A stretch of 64,000 bases of DNA from CAWINH01 sp963837425 (GCA_963837425.1 CAWINH010000002.1:1-64000), one strand, 5' to 3'; counted from the stretch's first letter, positions 35,265 to 44,968 are shown. Made by a program: numbers and translations. The notes: a model not told the origin generated them from the sequence alone.

Positions 35265-36652
35265 GCAGGAGCACGCGCGTCGCCATCACGCTGATGGCGG
35301 CACTCGCGGCAACCACCCTGGTGGCGGCCGGCCTGACCGGCCGGCTGCTGCAGGACCGGTCGCCTGAGCCGATCCGAATCGGCGCGGTCTTCCCGATCTC
35401 GGGCAGTGCCGCTCAGCTCGCATCCGAGCAACAGCGCGGCGTGCAGATCGCCGTCGATTTCGCGAACGCGGCCGGGGGCATCGACGGGCGCCAGGTCACC
35501 CTCGACGTTCGCGACCTCGAGAGCGCTGCCGACGCGCCGGGCCTCATGGCCTCGTTCGCCGCCGAGGGCGTCCACGTCGTGCTCGGGGCCTACTCATCGG
35601 ACCTCTCGATCGCCGCCAGCGCCGCGGCGAACGATGCCGGCCTCGTCTACTGGGAGGCCGGGGCGGTCGCGGACCAGCTCACCGGTCGCGGGCTGCCCCT
35701 CGTCTTCCGGGTCGGCGCCAGCGGCGCGAACCTCGGCACGAACTCTGCCGCCTTCGCAACCAGTGAGCTCGCGACCCGCCTGGGTCGCCAGCCCGCCGAC
35801 CTCCGCATGGCGGTCGTGGCGGCCGACGATGCCTACGCGACCTCGGTCGCCGATGCGGCCGTGGCCACCGCGGGCGCGGCCGGAACGCCGATCGTGGCCC
35901 GCCTCACCTACTCGTTGACGTTGCCGCAGTGGCCCACGCTCATGGCGCAGCTGGCGGCCGCGCGGCCCGACGTCATCATCCTCGCCTCGCACATCCCCGA
36001 TGGCGTCGCGTTTCGCCAGGCGATGCTCACCGCCGACCTCCACGTTGCCGCGCTGATCGGCTCCACGATGGCCGAGTGCAGCCCGGACTTCGCGGGCCCA
36101 CTCGGTGCGGATGCGATTGGCATCTTCGCGTCGGATCGGCCGACCGGCGGCTTCCAGCCGGCCGCCCTCGACGCAGAAGCACGGGCTGTCTACGACCGGC
36201 TGGCCACCGCCTGGACCGGCGCCGGGTCAGTCGCGACCGCCGAGCCATCGGCCTCGGCCGTGGAGGGGTATGGAAAGGCTACGGCAGCTAGGTGCGGCGA
36301 CTCGTACGCGATCTCGGGGCCGGTGGAAGAAGGTTCGCCAGGGGCGGGACCCACGGAGGAGGGGCTCTCGGGGTTCACCGCGGCGTGGGCGCTCCTCACC
36401 GACGTGCTGCCGACCGCGGCGCCAAGCCTCGACGCCGGCGCGATCGCAGCGGCGGCCCGCGGGGTCGATCTTCCCGACGGCGCGCTGCCGAACGGTGCCG
36501 GCCTCCACTTCTCGTCCGCACCTGCGACGCTCGGCCAGAATGAGCGGGCAGCCGCGGTCATCTGGCAGTGGCAGGCGGTTCGCAGCTACACGTTCGTATG
36601 GCCCGCGACGTATGCCACTGGCTCCATCCGCGACGTCCCGCTTCCGCGATGA
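35261..36652 (+). CDS. Peripla_BP_6-like (branched-chain amino-acid type) binding protein, membrane-anchored
   Basis: 463 residues. A hydrophobic N-terminal segment without a lipobox cysteine suggests signal-anchor attachment. It then follows the Leu/Ile/Val-binding fold: IRIGAVFPISGSAAQLASEQQRGVQIAVDFAN, DARDLES-like and VHVVLGAYSSDLSIAAS, the second lobe VAADDAYATSVADAA, and ASHIPDGVAFRQAML. No permease or ATPase genes are adjacent, so it may be a sensor or deliver to a distant transporter. GTG overlaps the preceding stop (GTGA), and its own stop overlaps the protease start (ATGA). Confidence 0.75.
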   Translation: MSRSTRVAITLMAALAATTLVAAGLTGRLLQDRSPEPIRIGAVFPISGSAAQLASEQQRGVQIAVDFANAAGGIDGRQVTLDVRDLESAADAPGLMASFAAEGVHVVLGAYSSDLSIAASAAANDAGLVYWEAGAVADQLTGRGLPLVFRVGASGANLGTNSAAFATSELATRLGRQPADLRMAVVAADDAYATSVADAAVATAGAAGTPIVARLTYSLTLPQWPTLMAQLAAARPDVIILASHIPDGVAFRQAMLTADLHVAALIGSTMAECSPDFAGPLGADAIGIFASDRPTGGFQPAALDAEARAVYDRLATAWTGAGSVATAEPSASAVEGYGKATAARCGDSYAISGPVEEGSPGAGPTEEGLSGFTAAWALLTDVLPTAAPSLDAGAIAAAARGVDLPDGALPNGAGLHFSSAPATLGQNERAAAVIWQWQAVRSYTFVWPATYATGSIRDVPLPR

Positions 36653-37241
36653 GCCTCGCCCTCGCCCTCCCGAACCGCTCGCCGGCGCCGGCCCGCGCGG
36701 TGCTGCTCCTCATTGGCGTGGGGTGTGCGTCGGTGACGCGTGGGTTCCTCAACGGGCATAGCCTGGCCAGCGCAATGCTGTCCGGCGTCGGATTCGGGAC
36801 GGCACTCCTGGTCATGGCCGTGCTGGCGGGATGGCGCCCGGCCACTCCTTCGGTCCGCTCGGCAGGGGTTGGCCTCGCCGGCGGGGCGCTGCTCATTGGT
36901 GTGCCGCGACTGCTCGGCCACGGACCCGTCATCCCGCTCGGCATGGGGCCGGGGCGGATCCCGCCTGGCTGCTCGCGACGGCCCTCGTGGCGACCGCCGA
37001 GGAGGTCGTGCTGCGTGGCGTGCTCCTCGACGCGGTCGACGAGGCGGCCGGGTTCGGCACTGCGGTCGCGGTCAGCAGCCTGGCCTTCGCCCTCCTCCAC
37101 GTCCCGCTCTACGGATGGGCGGTCGTCCCGGTCGATCTCGCCGCCGGCGTGTGGCTCGCCGGTCTGCGGGCGGCGTCGGGTGGGGTGGCGGCTCCGGCGG
37201 TCGCCCATCTGCTGGCGGATCTGGCCGCCTGGGTGCCGTGA
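36649..37241 (+). CDS. CPBP-type intramembrane glutamic protease, frameshifted
   Basis: About 197 residues, multi-span membrane protein of the CAAX-protease/bacteriocin-processing family. The catalytic EExxxR (TAEEVVLRGVL), the FALLHVPLYG histidine motif and the C-terminal VAHLLADL histidine are present. The N-terminal part (from ATG 36649) and the catalytic part lie in different frames; one base appears missing near 36955 within a G-rich run. Coupled on both ends by ATGA and GTGA overlaps. Confidence 0.7.
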
Positions 37242-38020
37242 CCCATCGCCCGCGGATCGTTTGGGTCTGGCCCCTCGTTGGGCTTGCGCTCCTCGCGGTC
37301 GTGAGCGTGGCCCTGCCCTACAGGAGCGCCCCGCTCTACGACGGCCTCGTCGTCGAGGAGCCATACCGCTTCCTGGATCCCGCCCTCGGTGGTCCCGGCC
37401 ACCCGTCGAGCGCATCTGACACGCTGGATCTCAACGAGGGCCAGTCGCCGAACATCTACACCGCCACCTCGGAGTACCCACCCCAGGCACAGATCATCGC
37501 GGAACGAGGAGCGTTCATCCTCCGCTCCGGGACGACGCAGCTGATGGTCACCCTGGAACCGGTCGACGCCCCCCCGGCATCGGTGCCAGGCCAGATCGCC
37601 GGCAACGTGTACCAGGTTCGCGTCGTCGACCAGTCGGGGGTCGAGCTCGCCATGCAGCCCGGGCTGACGGCCACGGTCGTGCTGCGCGCCCCGGTCGGGT
37701 TCACGAACGGCAGCCTCTACCAGCTCGTCGCGGACGCCTGGCAGCCGGTCGCCACCGACAACGCCGGGCTGCCCGACATGTACGCCGCGAACGTGTCGAC
37801 GTTCGGCGACTTCGCCGTGGTCCTCTCGGGACCGGTGAGCACGCCGCCCGCCTCGGCTGGCGGCGCACCCGGGTCGGCCCAGCCGTCCCGGGCTCCGGTG
37901 ACCGGCGGGAGCCAAGGATTCCCGGTCGCGATCATGGTCCAGGTCATTGCCGTGCTCGTTGGCTTCGGCCTGCTCGCGGTGGGCGTCGTCGCGATCCGTC
38001 GAGCCAGGGGGCTCGACTGA
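37238..38020 (+). CDS. Exported protein with C-terminal TM helix, unknown function
   Basis: 260 residues: an N-terminal membrane segment (WPLVGLALLAVVSVALPYR), a mature region (PYRFLDPALGGPGHPSSASDTLDL... MVTLEPVDAPP... VLRAPVGFTNGSLYQLV) with beta-sandwich character, a Pro/Ala/Ser spacer and a terminal helix (VIAVLVGFGLLAVGVVAI) ending in RRARGLD. It is thus exposed outside and held at the C-terminus. GTG start overlaps the protease stop. Five bases before homoserine dehydrogenase. Confidence 0.55.
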   Translation: MTHRPRIVWVWPLVGLALLAVVSVALPYRSAPLYDGLVVEEPYRFLDPALGGPGHPSSASDTLDLNEGQSPNIYTATSEYPPQAQIIAERGAFILRSGTTQLMVTLEPVDAPPASVPGQIAGNVYQVRVVDQSGVELAMQPGLTATVVLRAPVGFTNGSLYQLVADAWQPVATDNAGLPDMYAANVSTFGDFAVVLSGPVSTPPASAGGAPGSAQPSRAPVTGGSQGFPVAIMVQVIAVLVGFGLLAVGVVAIRRARGLD

Positions 38021-38025
38021 GCGAG

Positions 38026-38961
38026 ATGGTCGAACGCCTCCGGATCGGGCTGATCGGGTGGGGGACGGTGGGCGCCGCCTTCGGCCGGCTGGTGGCCAGC
38101 GGCCCACTGCCCGTCGAGCTGGCGCGGATCGCCGTCCGTGACCCTGCGCGCGAGCGGGCGAGCCCGCTTCCGCCCGGCGCAGTCATGGGTCCAGTCCAGG
38201 CGATCGTCGAATCCGCCGAGCTTCCGGTGGTCGTTGAGCTCGCGGGTGGCGCGGAGGTGGCCCTGCCCTGGGCGCGCGCGACGCTCGAGCGGGGGGCGGC
38301 CTACGTGACCGCCAACAAGGCCCTGCTCGCCACCCACGGCGACGAGCTCGCATCCCTCGCCGCGGACCGCGGGGGCGCGCTTCTCGCCTCGGCGAGCGTG
38401 GGTGGTGGGACACCGATGATCGAGACCGTCGAGCATCTGGCGGCCACCGGCGCGATCACCGCAATCCGTGGCCTGCTGAACGCGACGACCACCTACATCC
38501 TCTCCGCCATGGCCGATGGCGCCACCTACCAGGAGGCGCTGGCGCGGGCGCAGGACGCCGGCTACGCGGAGGCGGACCCGGCGTTCGACGTCGAGGGTCG
38601 CGACGCGGCGCAGAAGCTTGCGATCCTGGCCAGCGTGGCCTGGGGGCGCTGGCGAGGGGAGCGCGATGTCGACAGGAGCGGTATCGTCGGGGCTGCAGTC
38701 TCGCCCGGCCGGGTGATCCGGCTGCTGGCGGAGGCAGATCAGCGACGAATGAGCGTGGGACCGCGGGAGCTCCCCGTTGGTTCGGCGTTCGCATCCGCGA
38801 TCGGGGTGGAATCCGTGCTGGAGGTGGACGTGCTCGACGCCGGGACATTCGTCGTGCGCGGCGCCGGTGCCGGCGGCCGCGTCACGGCGGGCGCGGTGTA
38901 TGCCGACCTCGCCCGGCTCGTCGCCGGCGAGCGCCCCATCCTGTTCGGGGCGCGCGCGTGA
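38026..38961 (+). CDS. hom: Homoserine dehydrogenase
   Basis: 311 residues, the short ACT-less form. NAD(P)-binding GLIGWGTVGAAFG at the N-terminus; catalytic-site features VTANKALLATHG, ASVGGGTPMI, RGLLNATTTYIL and AGYAEADPAFDVEGRDAAQKLAILA. It reduces aspartate semialdehyde to homoserine in threonine/methionine synthesis. Its stop overlaps the GTG of the adjacent aspartate-semialdehyde dehydrogenase, which supplies its substrate. No regulatory ACT domain, so feedback control is probably weak or acts elsewhere. Confidence 0.92.
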   Translation: MVERLRIGLIGWGTVGAAFGRLVASGPLPVELARIAVRDPARERASPLPPGAVMGPVQAIVESAELPVVVELAGGAEVALPWARATLERGAAYVTANKALLATHGDELASLAADRGGALLASASVGGGTPMIETVEHLAATGAITAIRGLLNATTTYILSAMADGATYQEALARAQDAGYAEADPAFDVEGRDAAQKLAILASVAWGRWRGERDVDRSGIVGAAVSPGRVIRLLAEADQRRMSVGPRELPVGSAFASAIGVESVLEVDVLDAGTFVVRGAGAGGRVTAGAVYADLARLVAGERPILFGARA

Positions 38962-39986
38962 ACGAGTGGCCGCGGGTCGGCGTTGCGGGTGCGCGCGGCG
39001 TCGTCGGTGGCGTCTTCTGCTCGATCCTGGCCGATGCCGGCCTGCCGGCCGGATGCCTCCGCGCCTTCGGCACGGAGCCGGGCAGCGCGGCGTACGGTGA
39101 CGGAGAGGTCCCGGTCGCCGTCCTCGACGAGGAGGCGGCGCGCGGCCTCGACGTCCTGTTCCTGGCCACCGAGGCGGCCACCAGCCGGGCGATCGTGTCC
39201 GGACCCGGACGCGGGGTGCCCTTGATCGTCGACAATTCGAGCGCGTTCCGTCTGGACCCCGATGTCCCGCTCATCGTGCCCGAGGCGAACGCAGCGGCGC
39301 TCCGCGGCCACACCGGCAACCTCGTCGCGAACCCGAACTGCACCACGGCGGCGGCGGTCGTGGCGCTCGCGCCCATCCGTGACGCAGCCGGCCTCGAGAG
39401 CGTCGACCTGGCCTCGTACCAGGCCGTGAGCGGCGCCGGCCGGGCCGGGCTCGACGCCTACCTCGGCGAGCGTGCCGCGGGCGGCCTCGAGGCGGCCCCC
39501 GGCTCCCCGTTCCATGGCCGGATCGCCGACAGCGTGGTGCCGCAGATCGACGTCCTCGACGACGCCGGATGGACCGGCGAGGAGCGGAAGATCATCGCCG
39601 AGGTGCGCAAGATCCTTGCCGCACCGGACCTCGACGTGGCGGCCACCGCGGTCCGTGTCCCGGTCCACACCGGCCACTCGGTGGCGATCCACCTGCGGAC
39701 CGCGCGCCCGGTGGGCGTCGACGTCCTGGAGCGGGCGCTGTCCGCGGCGCCGGGCCTCGAGTACCGGCCCTCGGATGGCAGCCAGCGACACCCGATGCCG
39801 CTCGACGTGGCCGGTCGGGACCCGGTGATCGTCGGGCGTCTGCGACCCATCCCCGGCCGTCCGCGCGGCTTCGCGCTCTTCCTGTCCAGCGACAACCTGC
39901 GCAAGGGGGCGGCGCTGAACGCGATCCAGGTCGCGGCAGCGGCGAATCCGGACCGCTTTGGCCGGCTCGTCCCACCCCCACGTTGA
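38958..39986 (+). CDS. asd: Aspartate-semialdehyde dehydrogenase
   Basis: 342 residues. NADP-binding VGVAGARGVVGGVF, catalytic cysteine C128 in NLVANPNCTT, SYQAVSGAGRAGLD, ERKIIAEVRKIL and VRVPVHTGHSVAIHL, all diagnostic. It reduces beta-aspartyl phosphate to the semialdehyde used for lysine, threonine and methionine. GTG start in a four-base overlap with hom. Aspartokinase is not in this window. Confidence 0.92.
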   Translation: MNEWPRVGVAGARGVVGGVFCSILADAGLPAGCLRAFGTEPGSAAYGDGEVPVAVLDEEAARGLDVLFLATEAATSRAIVSGPGRGVPLIVDNSSAFRLDPDVPLIVPEANAAALRGHTGNLVANPNCTTAAAVVALAPIRDAAGLESVDLASYQAVSGAGRAGLDAYLGERAAGGLEAAPGSPFHGRIADSVVPQIDVLDDAGWTGEERKIIAEVRKILAAPDLDVAATAVRVPVHTGHSVAIHLRTARPVGVDVLERALSAAPGLEYRPSDGSQRHPMPLDVAGRDPVIVGRLRPIPGRPRGFALFLSSDNLRKGAALNAIQVAAAANPDRFGRLVPPPR

Positions 39987-40015
39987 GCACACCACATCTG
40001 GAGGTCGATTTCCCC

Positions 40016-41650
40016 GTGTCCACGTTTGCTGCCCTGGTGACCGAGTTCCTTGCCGATCAGTACCGGGAGCACCCGGTGCGGTCGAGCGGCATGGGCCTCC
40101 TCGAGTACGACGAGGTGCTCGACGACCTGTCGGCCGATGCGTACGGTCGGCGGGCTGCCGCCGCCGCCGTGTGGCGCGCGCGATTCGCGGCACTGCCCGC
40201 GGCGGAGCTCGGCTTCGACGAAGAGATCGACCGGGACCTCATCGTTGCCGGCCTGACCGAGCAGGCGATCTTCGACGAGTGGGCGCCGTGGCGACGGCAG
40301 CCGGACACGTACCTGAACCCGGGGATGCGCGGCGTCTTCACCCTCTTCCTGCATCGGCTTCGCCCGGAGGCCGAGCTCGTCGCCGCGGCGACGGCGCGCC
40401 TGCGCCACGTGCCGGAGACCCTCGAGGCCGGGCGCGCGAACCTCGAGCCGGAGCTCGTCCCCGAGCTGCTGCTGAATCGGGCCATCAACCAGGCCCATGC
40501 GGGCGCGAACTACGTGCGCTACCTGCTGCCGAACGAGGTGGCCGAGGAGCATCGGCCGGCACTCGCCGAGGCCGGCGCCGTGGCCGCCGAGGCGTACGAG
40601 AGCTACGCCGCCTTCCTCGAGGAGATGCGGCCGCGAGCGAGCGGCGACTGGGCCTTTGGGGAGGAGCGCTATGACGCCGTGCTACGGGACGCGGAGCTCC
40701 TCGGCTTCGGCGCGCGCGAGCTCCGCGAGCGGGGCCGCCAGCAGATCGAGGAGCTGTCGGCTTCCCTCCGCGACGGTGCGCGGGAGCTGGCGGGCACCGA
40801 GGACTGGCACGCGGTGCTCCTCGATCTCAACCGCGACCGCCCGCAGACGCCGGCCGAGATGCGATCGGGCTACGAGGATTGGACGGCGCGCGCCCGCGCC
40901 TTCCTCCACGAGCGCGGCCTCGTGAGCTTCCCCGCCGGCGAGGAGTGCCTGGTCGTGCCATCGGCCCCGTACCAGCGCCCCGTGCTGGCCGTCGCCTCGT
41001 ACGTGTCGCCGCCGAGCTTCGCGGAGACGATGACCGGCCACTTCTTCGTGCCCTACCCACCGGACGGCGCGAGCGACGAGGAGGTCGCGAAGCGGCTCGA
41101 GTCGAACAGCTACCCTTCGATCCCGACCACCGCGGTCCATGAGGCCTACCCGGGCCACCACTGGCACCTCGTCATGGCCAAGGGCAACCCGTCGGCGGCG
41201 CGGCAGTGGTTCGGGACCGCCTACTTCGCGGAGGGGTGGGGCCTCTACTCGGAGCGGCTGATGCGCGAGGCCGGCTTCTACGACGATCTGCGACACGTGA
41301 TGTTCCAGTACGAGGCCACCCTGTTCCGCGCCGCGCGGATCGTGGCCGACGTGAGCCTCCACCTCGGGGAGATGACCCACGCCGAGGGCGTCCGCTTCAT
41401 CCTCGAGAACTCGAGCATGACCGAGCCAACGGCGGTCGCCGAGGTGACTCGCTACTGCTCGTGGCCGACGCAGGCGTCGGCGTATCTCACCGGCTGCCTG
41501 GAGATCCTCCGGATCCGGGACCGATTCCTCGCCGCGCGCGGCACGAATGCGTCAGACGTCGGTGCCCTGCGTGACTTCCACGACGGGATCACGTCGTCCG
41601 GCACCCTGCCGATCGCCCTTGCCGAGCGCGCGGTGATGGCCACCGCCTAG
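40016..41650 (+). CDS. DUF885 family protein (metallopeptidase-like)
   Basis: 544 residues of the DUF885 family, M32/M3-like gluzincin-fold proteins. The zinc signature is HEAYPGHHWH (HExxxGHH type) with the downstream EGWGLYSERL motif. It reads as a cytosolic peptidase-like protein, no signal peptide. A GTG start at 40016 is chosen from the Shine-Dalgarno GGAGG 12 bases upstream. It overlaps the convergent membrane phosphatase-like gene by four bases. A paralogue lies at 43237. Confidence 0.8.
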   Translation: MSTFAALVTEFLADQYREHPVRSSGMGLLEYDEVLDDLSADAYGRRAAAAAVWRARFAALPAAELGFDEEIDRDLIVAGLTEQAIFDEWAPWRRQPDTYLNPGMRGVFTLFLHRLRPEAELVAAATARLRHVPETLEAGRANLEPELVPELLLNRAINQAHAGANYVRYLLPNEVAEEHRPALAEAGAVAAEAYESYAAFLEEMRPRASGDWAFGEERYDAVLRDAELLGFGARELRERGRQQIEELSASLRDGARELAGTEDWHAVLLDLNRDRPQTPAEMRSGYEDWTARARAFLHERGLVSFPAGEECLVVPSAPYQRPVLAVASYVSPPSFAETMTGHFFVPYPPDGASDEEVAKRLESNSYPSIPTTAVHEAYPGHHWHLVMAKGNPSAARQWFGTAYFAEGWGLYSERLMREAGFYDDLRHVMFQYEATLFRAARIVADVSLHLGEMTHAEGVRFILENSSMTEPTAVAEVTRYCSWPTQASAYLTGCLEILRIRDRFLAARGTNASDVGALRDFHDGITSSGTLPIALAERAVMATA

Positions 41651-43206
41651 GGGCGCGCATACTCGGTGAAGTCGTACATGTGCGCGTAGTCCGGCGAGAG
41701 ATAGACGTCGTTCGGCAGGATCGGCAGGTCGGTCCCGAAATAGGCGTTGAAGACGATCCGGAACTCGTTGACCGGGCTCGTCTCCTGGGTGAAGCCGGCG
41801 GCCGCGGGATCCACACCGGGCAGGTACATCGCGTTGAGGATCCCGTACTTCTGCCGGATCTGCGCCGACGACGCCTTCAGCCACGGGAAGTTCTTCTCGT
41901 CGGCGGTGAAGGCGTGCGGCCAGGGGCCTTCATCGGCCTGGAGGATGACGATCGGCTGCTGGTCGGGTGGGGCGTCCATGATCGTGTCGAGCATCTGGAG
42001 CACCCGCTGGTTCGTCCATTCCAGCTGGATGACGTACTGCTCCTCCTCGGTCCGGCTCTGCATCTCCCTTGGGGTCGGCATGCTGCCGTCGAGGTTGAAG
42101 ACGTAGGGCGGGTGCGGCATGAGGATGTGGGCGAACGTGTAGGTGGGGCCCGGCCGGCTGGCGGCGTCCTCGACGGCGTTGAAGCCGAACAGGGCGTGCC
42201 CACGCGCGTCCTGGTAGAGCTGGGTCACCTCCGAGTCGGTGTCGATCCGGACCGGCGGCGAGAGGAGCGAAAGCGCGGTCGTGGACCACACCGCGGCCCC
42301 GAACTCGGATCCCTCCTCGTAGCGAAGGACGAGGTCGGCGTCCACGTTCGTCGAGGTCGGCTCCCAGTAGTTCCCGATGTGGACGTATTCGTAGCCGAGG
42401 TCGGTGAGGGTCAGCGGCACGGTCAGGTGGTCCTGGAGCCGGGCGAAGATCGGGCCGAAGGTGGCGGGGTCCCCGTCACGCAGCGCGTTCCCGTCGAGGT
42501 AGTCCATCGAGAGCGAGCTGACGAGGCTGAACGCGGTCTTCAGGTAGTTCGCCCACGCGTCGTCGGCGATCACGAAGCCGCGGTCGCGGAGCGCGTTCAG
42601 GAACGGCGTGTTGTCGTAGTCGTAGAACTCGCTGAGCGAGGGGGCGCTCGCGTAGCGGTCGAGGATGATGTAGTAGATGTCGCGCGGGTGGTCCGGCATC
42701 ACCGCCGGGATGGGCGGCGGCACTGTCGGCCGCTGCGCGGTCGCGGCTCCCACCGCCCAGTCCCCGATGCGGAACACGTTGAACACCAGCAGGAGGGTGA
42801 CGGCCACGGTGAGGTAGCCGTTCACCGGTCGCACCCAGCGCCGGCCGCGCCAGATCAGGGCTCCGCCGACCAGCAGCAGCACGGCCCAGGCGATCACGAG
42901 CTCCCAGCGCCCGGCGAGAAGATCGCTGAGCGCGTGCCAGGCGCGACCGAACGTGAAGAAGAGGATCAGAACCCAGGCCGCGAGCAGCGCCCCGCGCTGC
43001 CGGTCGCGGAGAAGGAGCGTGCAGCCGACCTGTGCGCCAATGCCAATTCCGAGCGCCGCCACCAGCGGCAGCCAGAGCGGCTTGAACGTCACCTCCTGGA
43101 CGGCGTTCTCGGCGAACAGGAAGACGACCGGGAAGATCGCGACGAGGATCGGCGCAACCGGGATCCGCGTAGCGCGTGTCCACCAACGCCCCGCGGTTCC
43201 TGCCAT
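41647..43206 (-). CDS. Membrane-anchored alkaline-phosphatase/sulfatase-superfamily protein
   Basis: 519 residues: four or five N-terminal helices (residues 15-170), a short Pro-rich stalk (PTVPPPIPAVMPDHPRD), then an extracytoplasmic catalytic-type domain starting IYYIILDRYAS, with the aspartate that binds metal in this fold. The usual sulfatase C/SxPxR nucleophile sequence is not seen (YDYDNTPF stands in its place). FAHILMPHPPYVF contains the conserved HxPxxF-like motif, and VILQADEGPWP supplies a late metal ligand. Probably a phosphotransferase acting on a surface glycan or lipid. ATG at 43206, divergent from the second DUF885 gene 31 bases away. Confidence 0.7.
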   Translation of the reverse strand: MAGTAGRWWTRATRIPVAPILVAIFPVVFLFAENAVQEVTFKPLWLPLVAALGIGIGAQVGCTLLLRDRQRGALLAAWVLILFFTFGRAWHALSDLLAGRWELVIAWAVLLLVGGALIWRGRRWVRPVNGYLTVAVTLLLVFNVFRIGDWAVGAATAQRPTVPPPIPAVMPDHPRDIYYIILDRYASAPSLSEFYDYDNTPFLNALRDRGFVIADDAWANYLKTAFSLVSSLSMDYLDGNALRDGDPATFGPIFARLQDHLTVPLTLTDLGYEYVHIGNYWEPTSTNVDADLVLRYEEGSEFGAAVWSTTALSLLSPPVRIDTDSEVTQLYQDARGHALFGFNAVEDAASRPGPTYTFAHILMPHPPYVFNLDGSMPTPREMQSRTEEEQYVIQLEWTNQRVLQMLDTIMDAPPDQQPIVILQADEGPWPHAFTADEKNFPWLKASSAQIRQKYGILNAMYLPGVDPAAAGFTQETSPVNEFRIVFNAYFGTDLPILPNDVYLSPDYAHMYDFTEYARP

Positions 43207-43236
43207 GCTGCGAAGGCTACTGTGAAGAGGAGATTC

Positions 43237-44916
43237 ATGCAGAACCATGAGCTTTCGGTGCTGGCCGCCGCCTATTGGGAGCTGCGCTGCGAGCTGCATC
43301 CACTGCAGGCCACGGCCATCGGCGTGGCCGGCTACGGCGACCGCATGCCCGACGTTACGGCCGAGGGAACCGCGGCCGCCGACCGACGGCTGGCAGCCCT
43401 CGAGCGGCGCGCGGCCGCGCTGCGCACCGAGGATCTTGACGGTGAGGACCTCCTCACCCACTCCGCCCTGCACCACGCGCTCGATGCCGAGCGGGCGCGC
43501 CTGGCAGCCGATGCGCCGGCCTACACGGCGGACATCATGAGCGGCCCTCAGTCGGAACTCCTCAGCGTCGCCTCCTACCAGCCGTTGCGGGGGCCGGATG
43601 ACGGCGCGACCATGCTGGCCCGCTGGCACGCCATGGCGCCCTTCCTCGATGAGTCCGTCACGGCCCTGCGTCGCGGGATTGCCGACGGGCGGACGCCGAT
43701 CGCCGGATCCGTCGATCGGGTCGTCGAGCAGCTGCACGCCCAGCTCGCAACGCCGCTCGAGGCGTGGACGCTGCTCGGGCCGCTGGCCGCCGATCACCGC
43801 GCGTGGTCCCCTGACGACTGGGCGGCCTTCGCGGCGGCCCTCGGCGCCGCCGTGCGCAACGAGGTGCAGCCGGCCCTGGCCCGCTACCTCACCTTCCTGG
43901 AGGAGGAGGCGCGGCCGGTGGCTCGCGACGAGGCCCACGCCGGTATCGGGCATCTCCCCGGTGGCGCCGAGATCTATCGCCGGCAGGTGGCCGCGCACAC
44001 GACCACCACCCGCTCACCCGAAGAGATCCATGCCGTGGGCCTCGCCGAGGTGGAGCGCATCGACGCCGAGATGACCGAGCTCGGGGCGCGCGTGCTCGGC
44101 ACCCGGACCCTGGCCGAGGCGCAGCACGCGCTCCGGCACGATCCGGCCATGCATTTCGCCACCCGCGAGGAGGTGCAGGAGGTTGCGCGTCGCTCGCTGG
44201 CGCGTGCGAACGAGGCGATCCCGGCGTGGTTCGGCAGGCTGCCGGAGGCGCCCTGCGAGGTGGTGCCGATGCTCCCGCACGAGGAGCGGTACTCGACGAT
44301 CGCCTATTACCGGGAAGCAGCCGCGGACGGCAGCCGTCCGGGCCGCTATTACATCAACACCGCGGAGCCGGAGACCCGCCCTCGCTACGAGGCCGAGGCG
44401 CTCGCCTTCCACGAGTCGGTGCCCGGCCATCATCTCCAGATCGCCATCGGCCAGGAGCTGCGCGGCATCCCGGACTTCCGTCGCTTCAGCGAGGCGACCG
44501 CGTTCGTCGAGGGCTGGGGCCTGTACACCGAGCGGCTGAGCGATGAGATGGGCCTGTACACGGGAGACCTCGACCGCATCGGCATGCTCAGCTTCGACGC
44601 GTGGCGCGCCTGTCGCCTCGTGGTCGATACCGGCATGCACGCGTTCGGCTGGTCGCGGTCGCGGGCGATCGACTACATGACCGAGCACTCGGCACTGGCA
44701 ACGAACAACGTCGCGAACGAGATCGACCGCTACCTCGGCTGGCCGGGCCAGGCGCTCGCCTACAAGATCGGGCAGCTCGAGATCGCGGAGGCCCGGGCCG
44801 ATGCCGAGGCGCGCCTCGGTGCCGAGTTCGACATCCGCCGCTTCCACGACGCGGTCCTGACCCACGGTGGGCTGCCGCTGCCGATCATGCGGGAGTCGGT
44901 TGCCGCCGACCTCTGA
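43237..44916 (+). CDS. DUF885 family protein (second copy)
   Basis: 559 residues, paralogue of the 40016 gene but clearly divergent. The zinc-binding HESVPGHHLQIAIGQEL and EGWGLYTERLSDEM motifs are conserved, and the C-terminus (WPGQALAYKIGQLEI) matches the family. Start ATG 43237 with an AGGAG ribosome-binding site five bases ahead. No signal peptide. Likely an intracellular peptidase or ester/amide hydrolase; function not established for the family. Confidence 0.8.
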   Translation: MQNHELSVLAAAYWELRCELHPLQATAIGVAGYGDRMPDVTAEGTAAADRRLAALERRAAALRTEDLDGEDLLTHSALHHALDAERARLAADAPAYTADIMSGPQSELLSVASYQPLRGPDDGATMLARWHAMAPFLDESVTALRRGIADGRTPIAGSVDRVVEQLHAQLATPLEAWTLLGPLAADHRAWSPDDWAAFAAALGAAVRNEVQPALARYLTFLEEEARPVARDEAHAGIGHLPGGAEIYRRQVAAHTTTTRSPEEIHAVGLAEVERIDAEMTELGARVLGTRTLAEAQHALRHDPAMHFATREEVQEVARRSLARANEAIPAWFGRLPEAPCEVVPMLPHEERYSTIAYYREAAADGSRPGRYYINTAEPETRPRYEAEALAFHESVPGHHLQIAIGQELRGIPDFRRFSEATAFVEGWGLYTERLSDEMGLYTGDLDRIGMLSFDAWRACRLVVDTGMHAFGWSRSRAIDYMTEHSALATNNVANEIDRYLGWPGQALAYKIGQLEIAEARADAEARLGAEFDIRRFHDAVLTHGGLPLPIMRESVAADL

Positions 44917-44968
44917 TCGAACGCTCTCGAGCTCGGTCGACGGGACCAGGTGAGCGTCTCGTTCGAGA

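Noticed and set aside
39569..40015. N-terminal extension of the first DUF885 protein into asd
   Set aside because: The extension is the shifted frame of asd; a ribosome-binding site precedes the GTG at 40016.
41680..43230. Long plus-strand open frame opposite the membrane phosphatase-like gene
   Set aside because: Its N-terminal 500 codons are antisense to a gene with clear helices and motifs; only the DUF885 part from 43237 is real.
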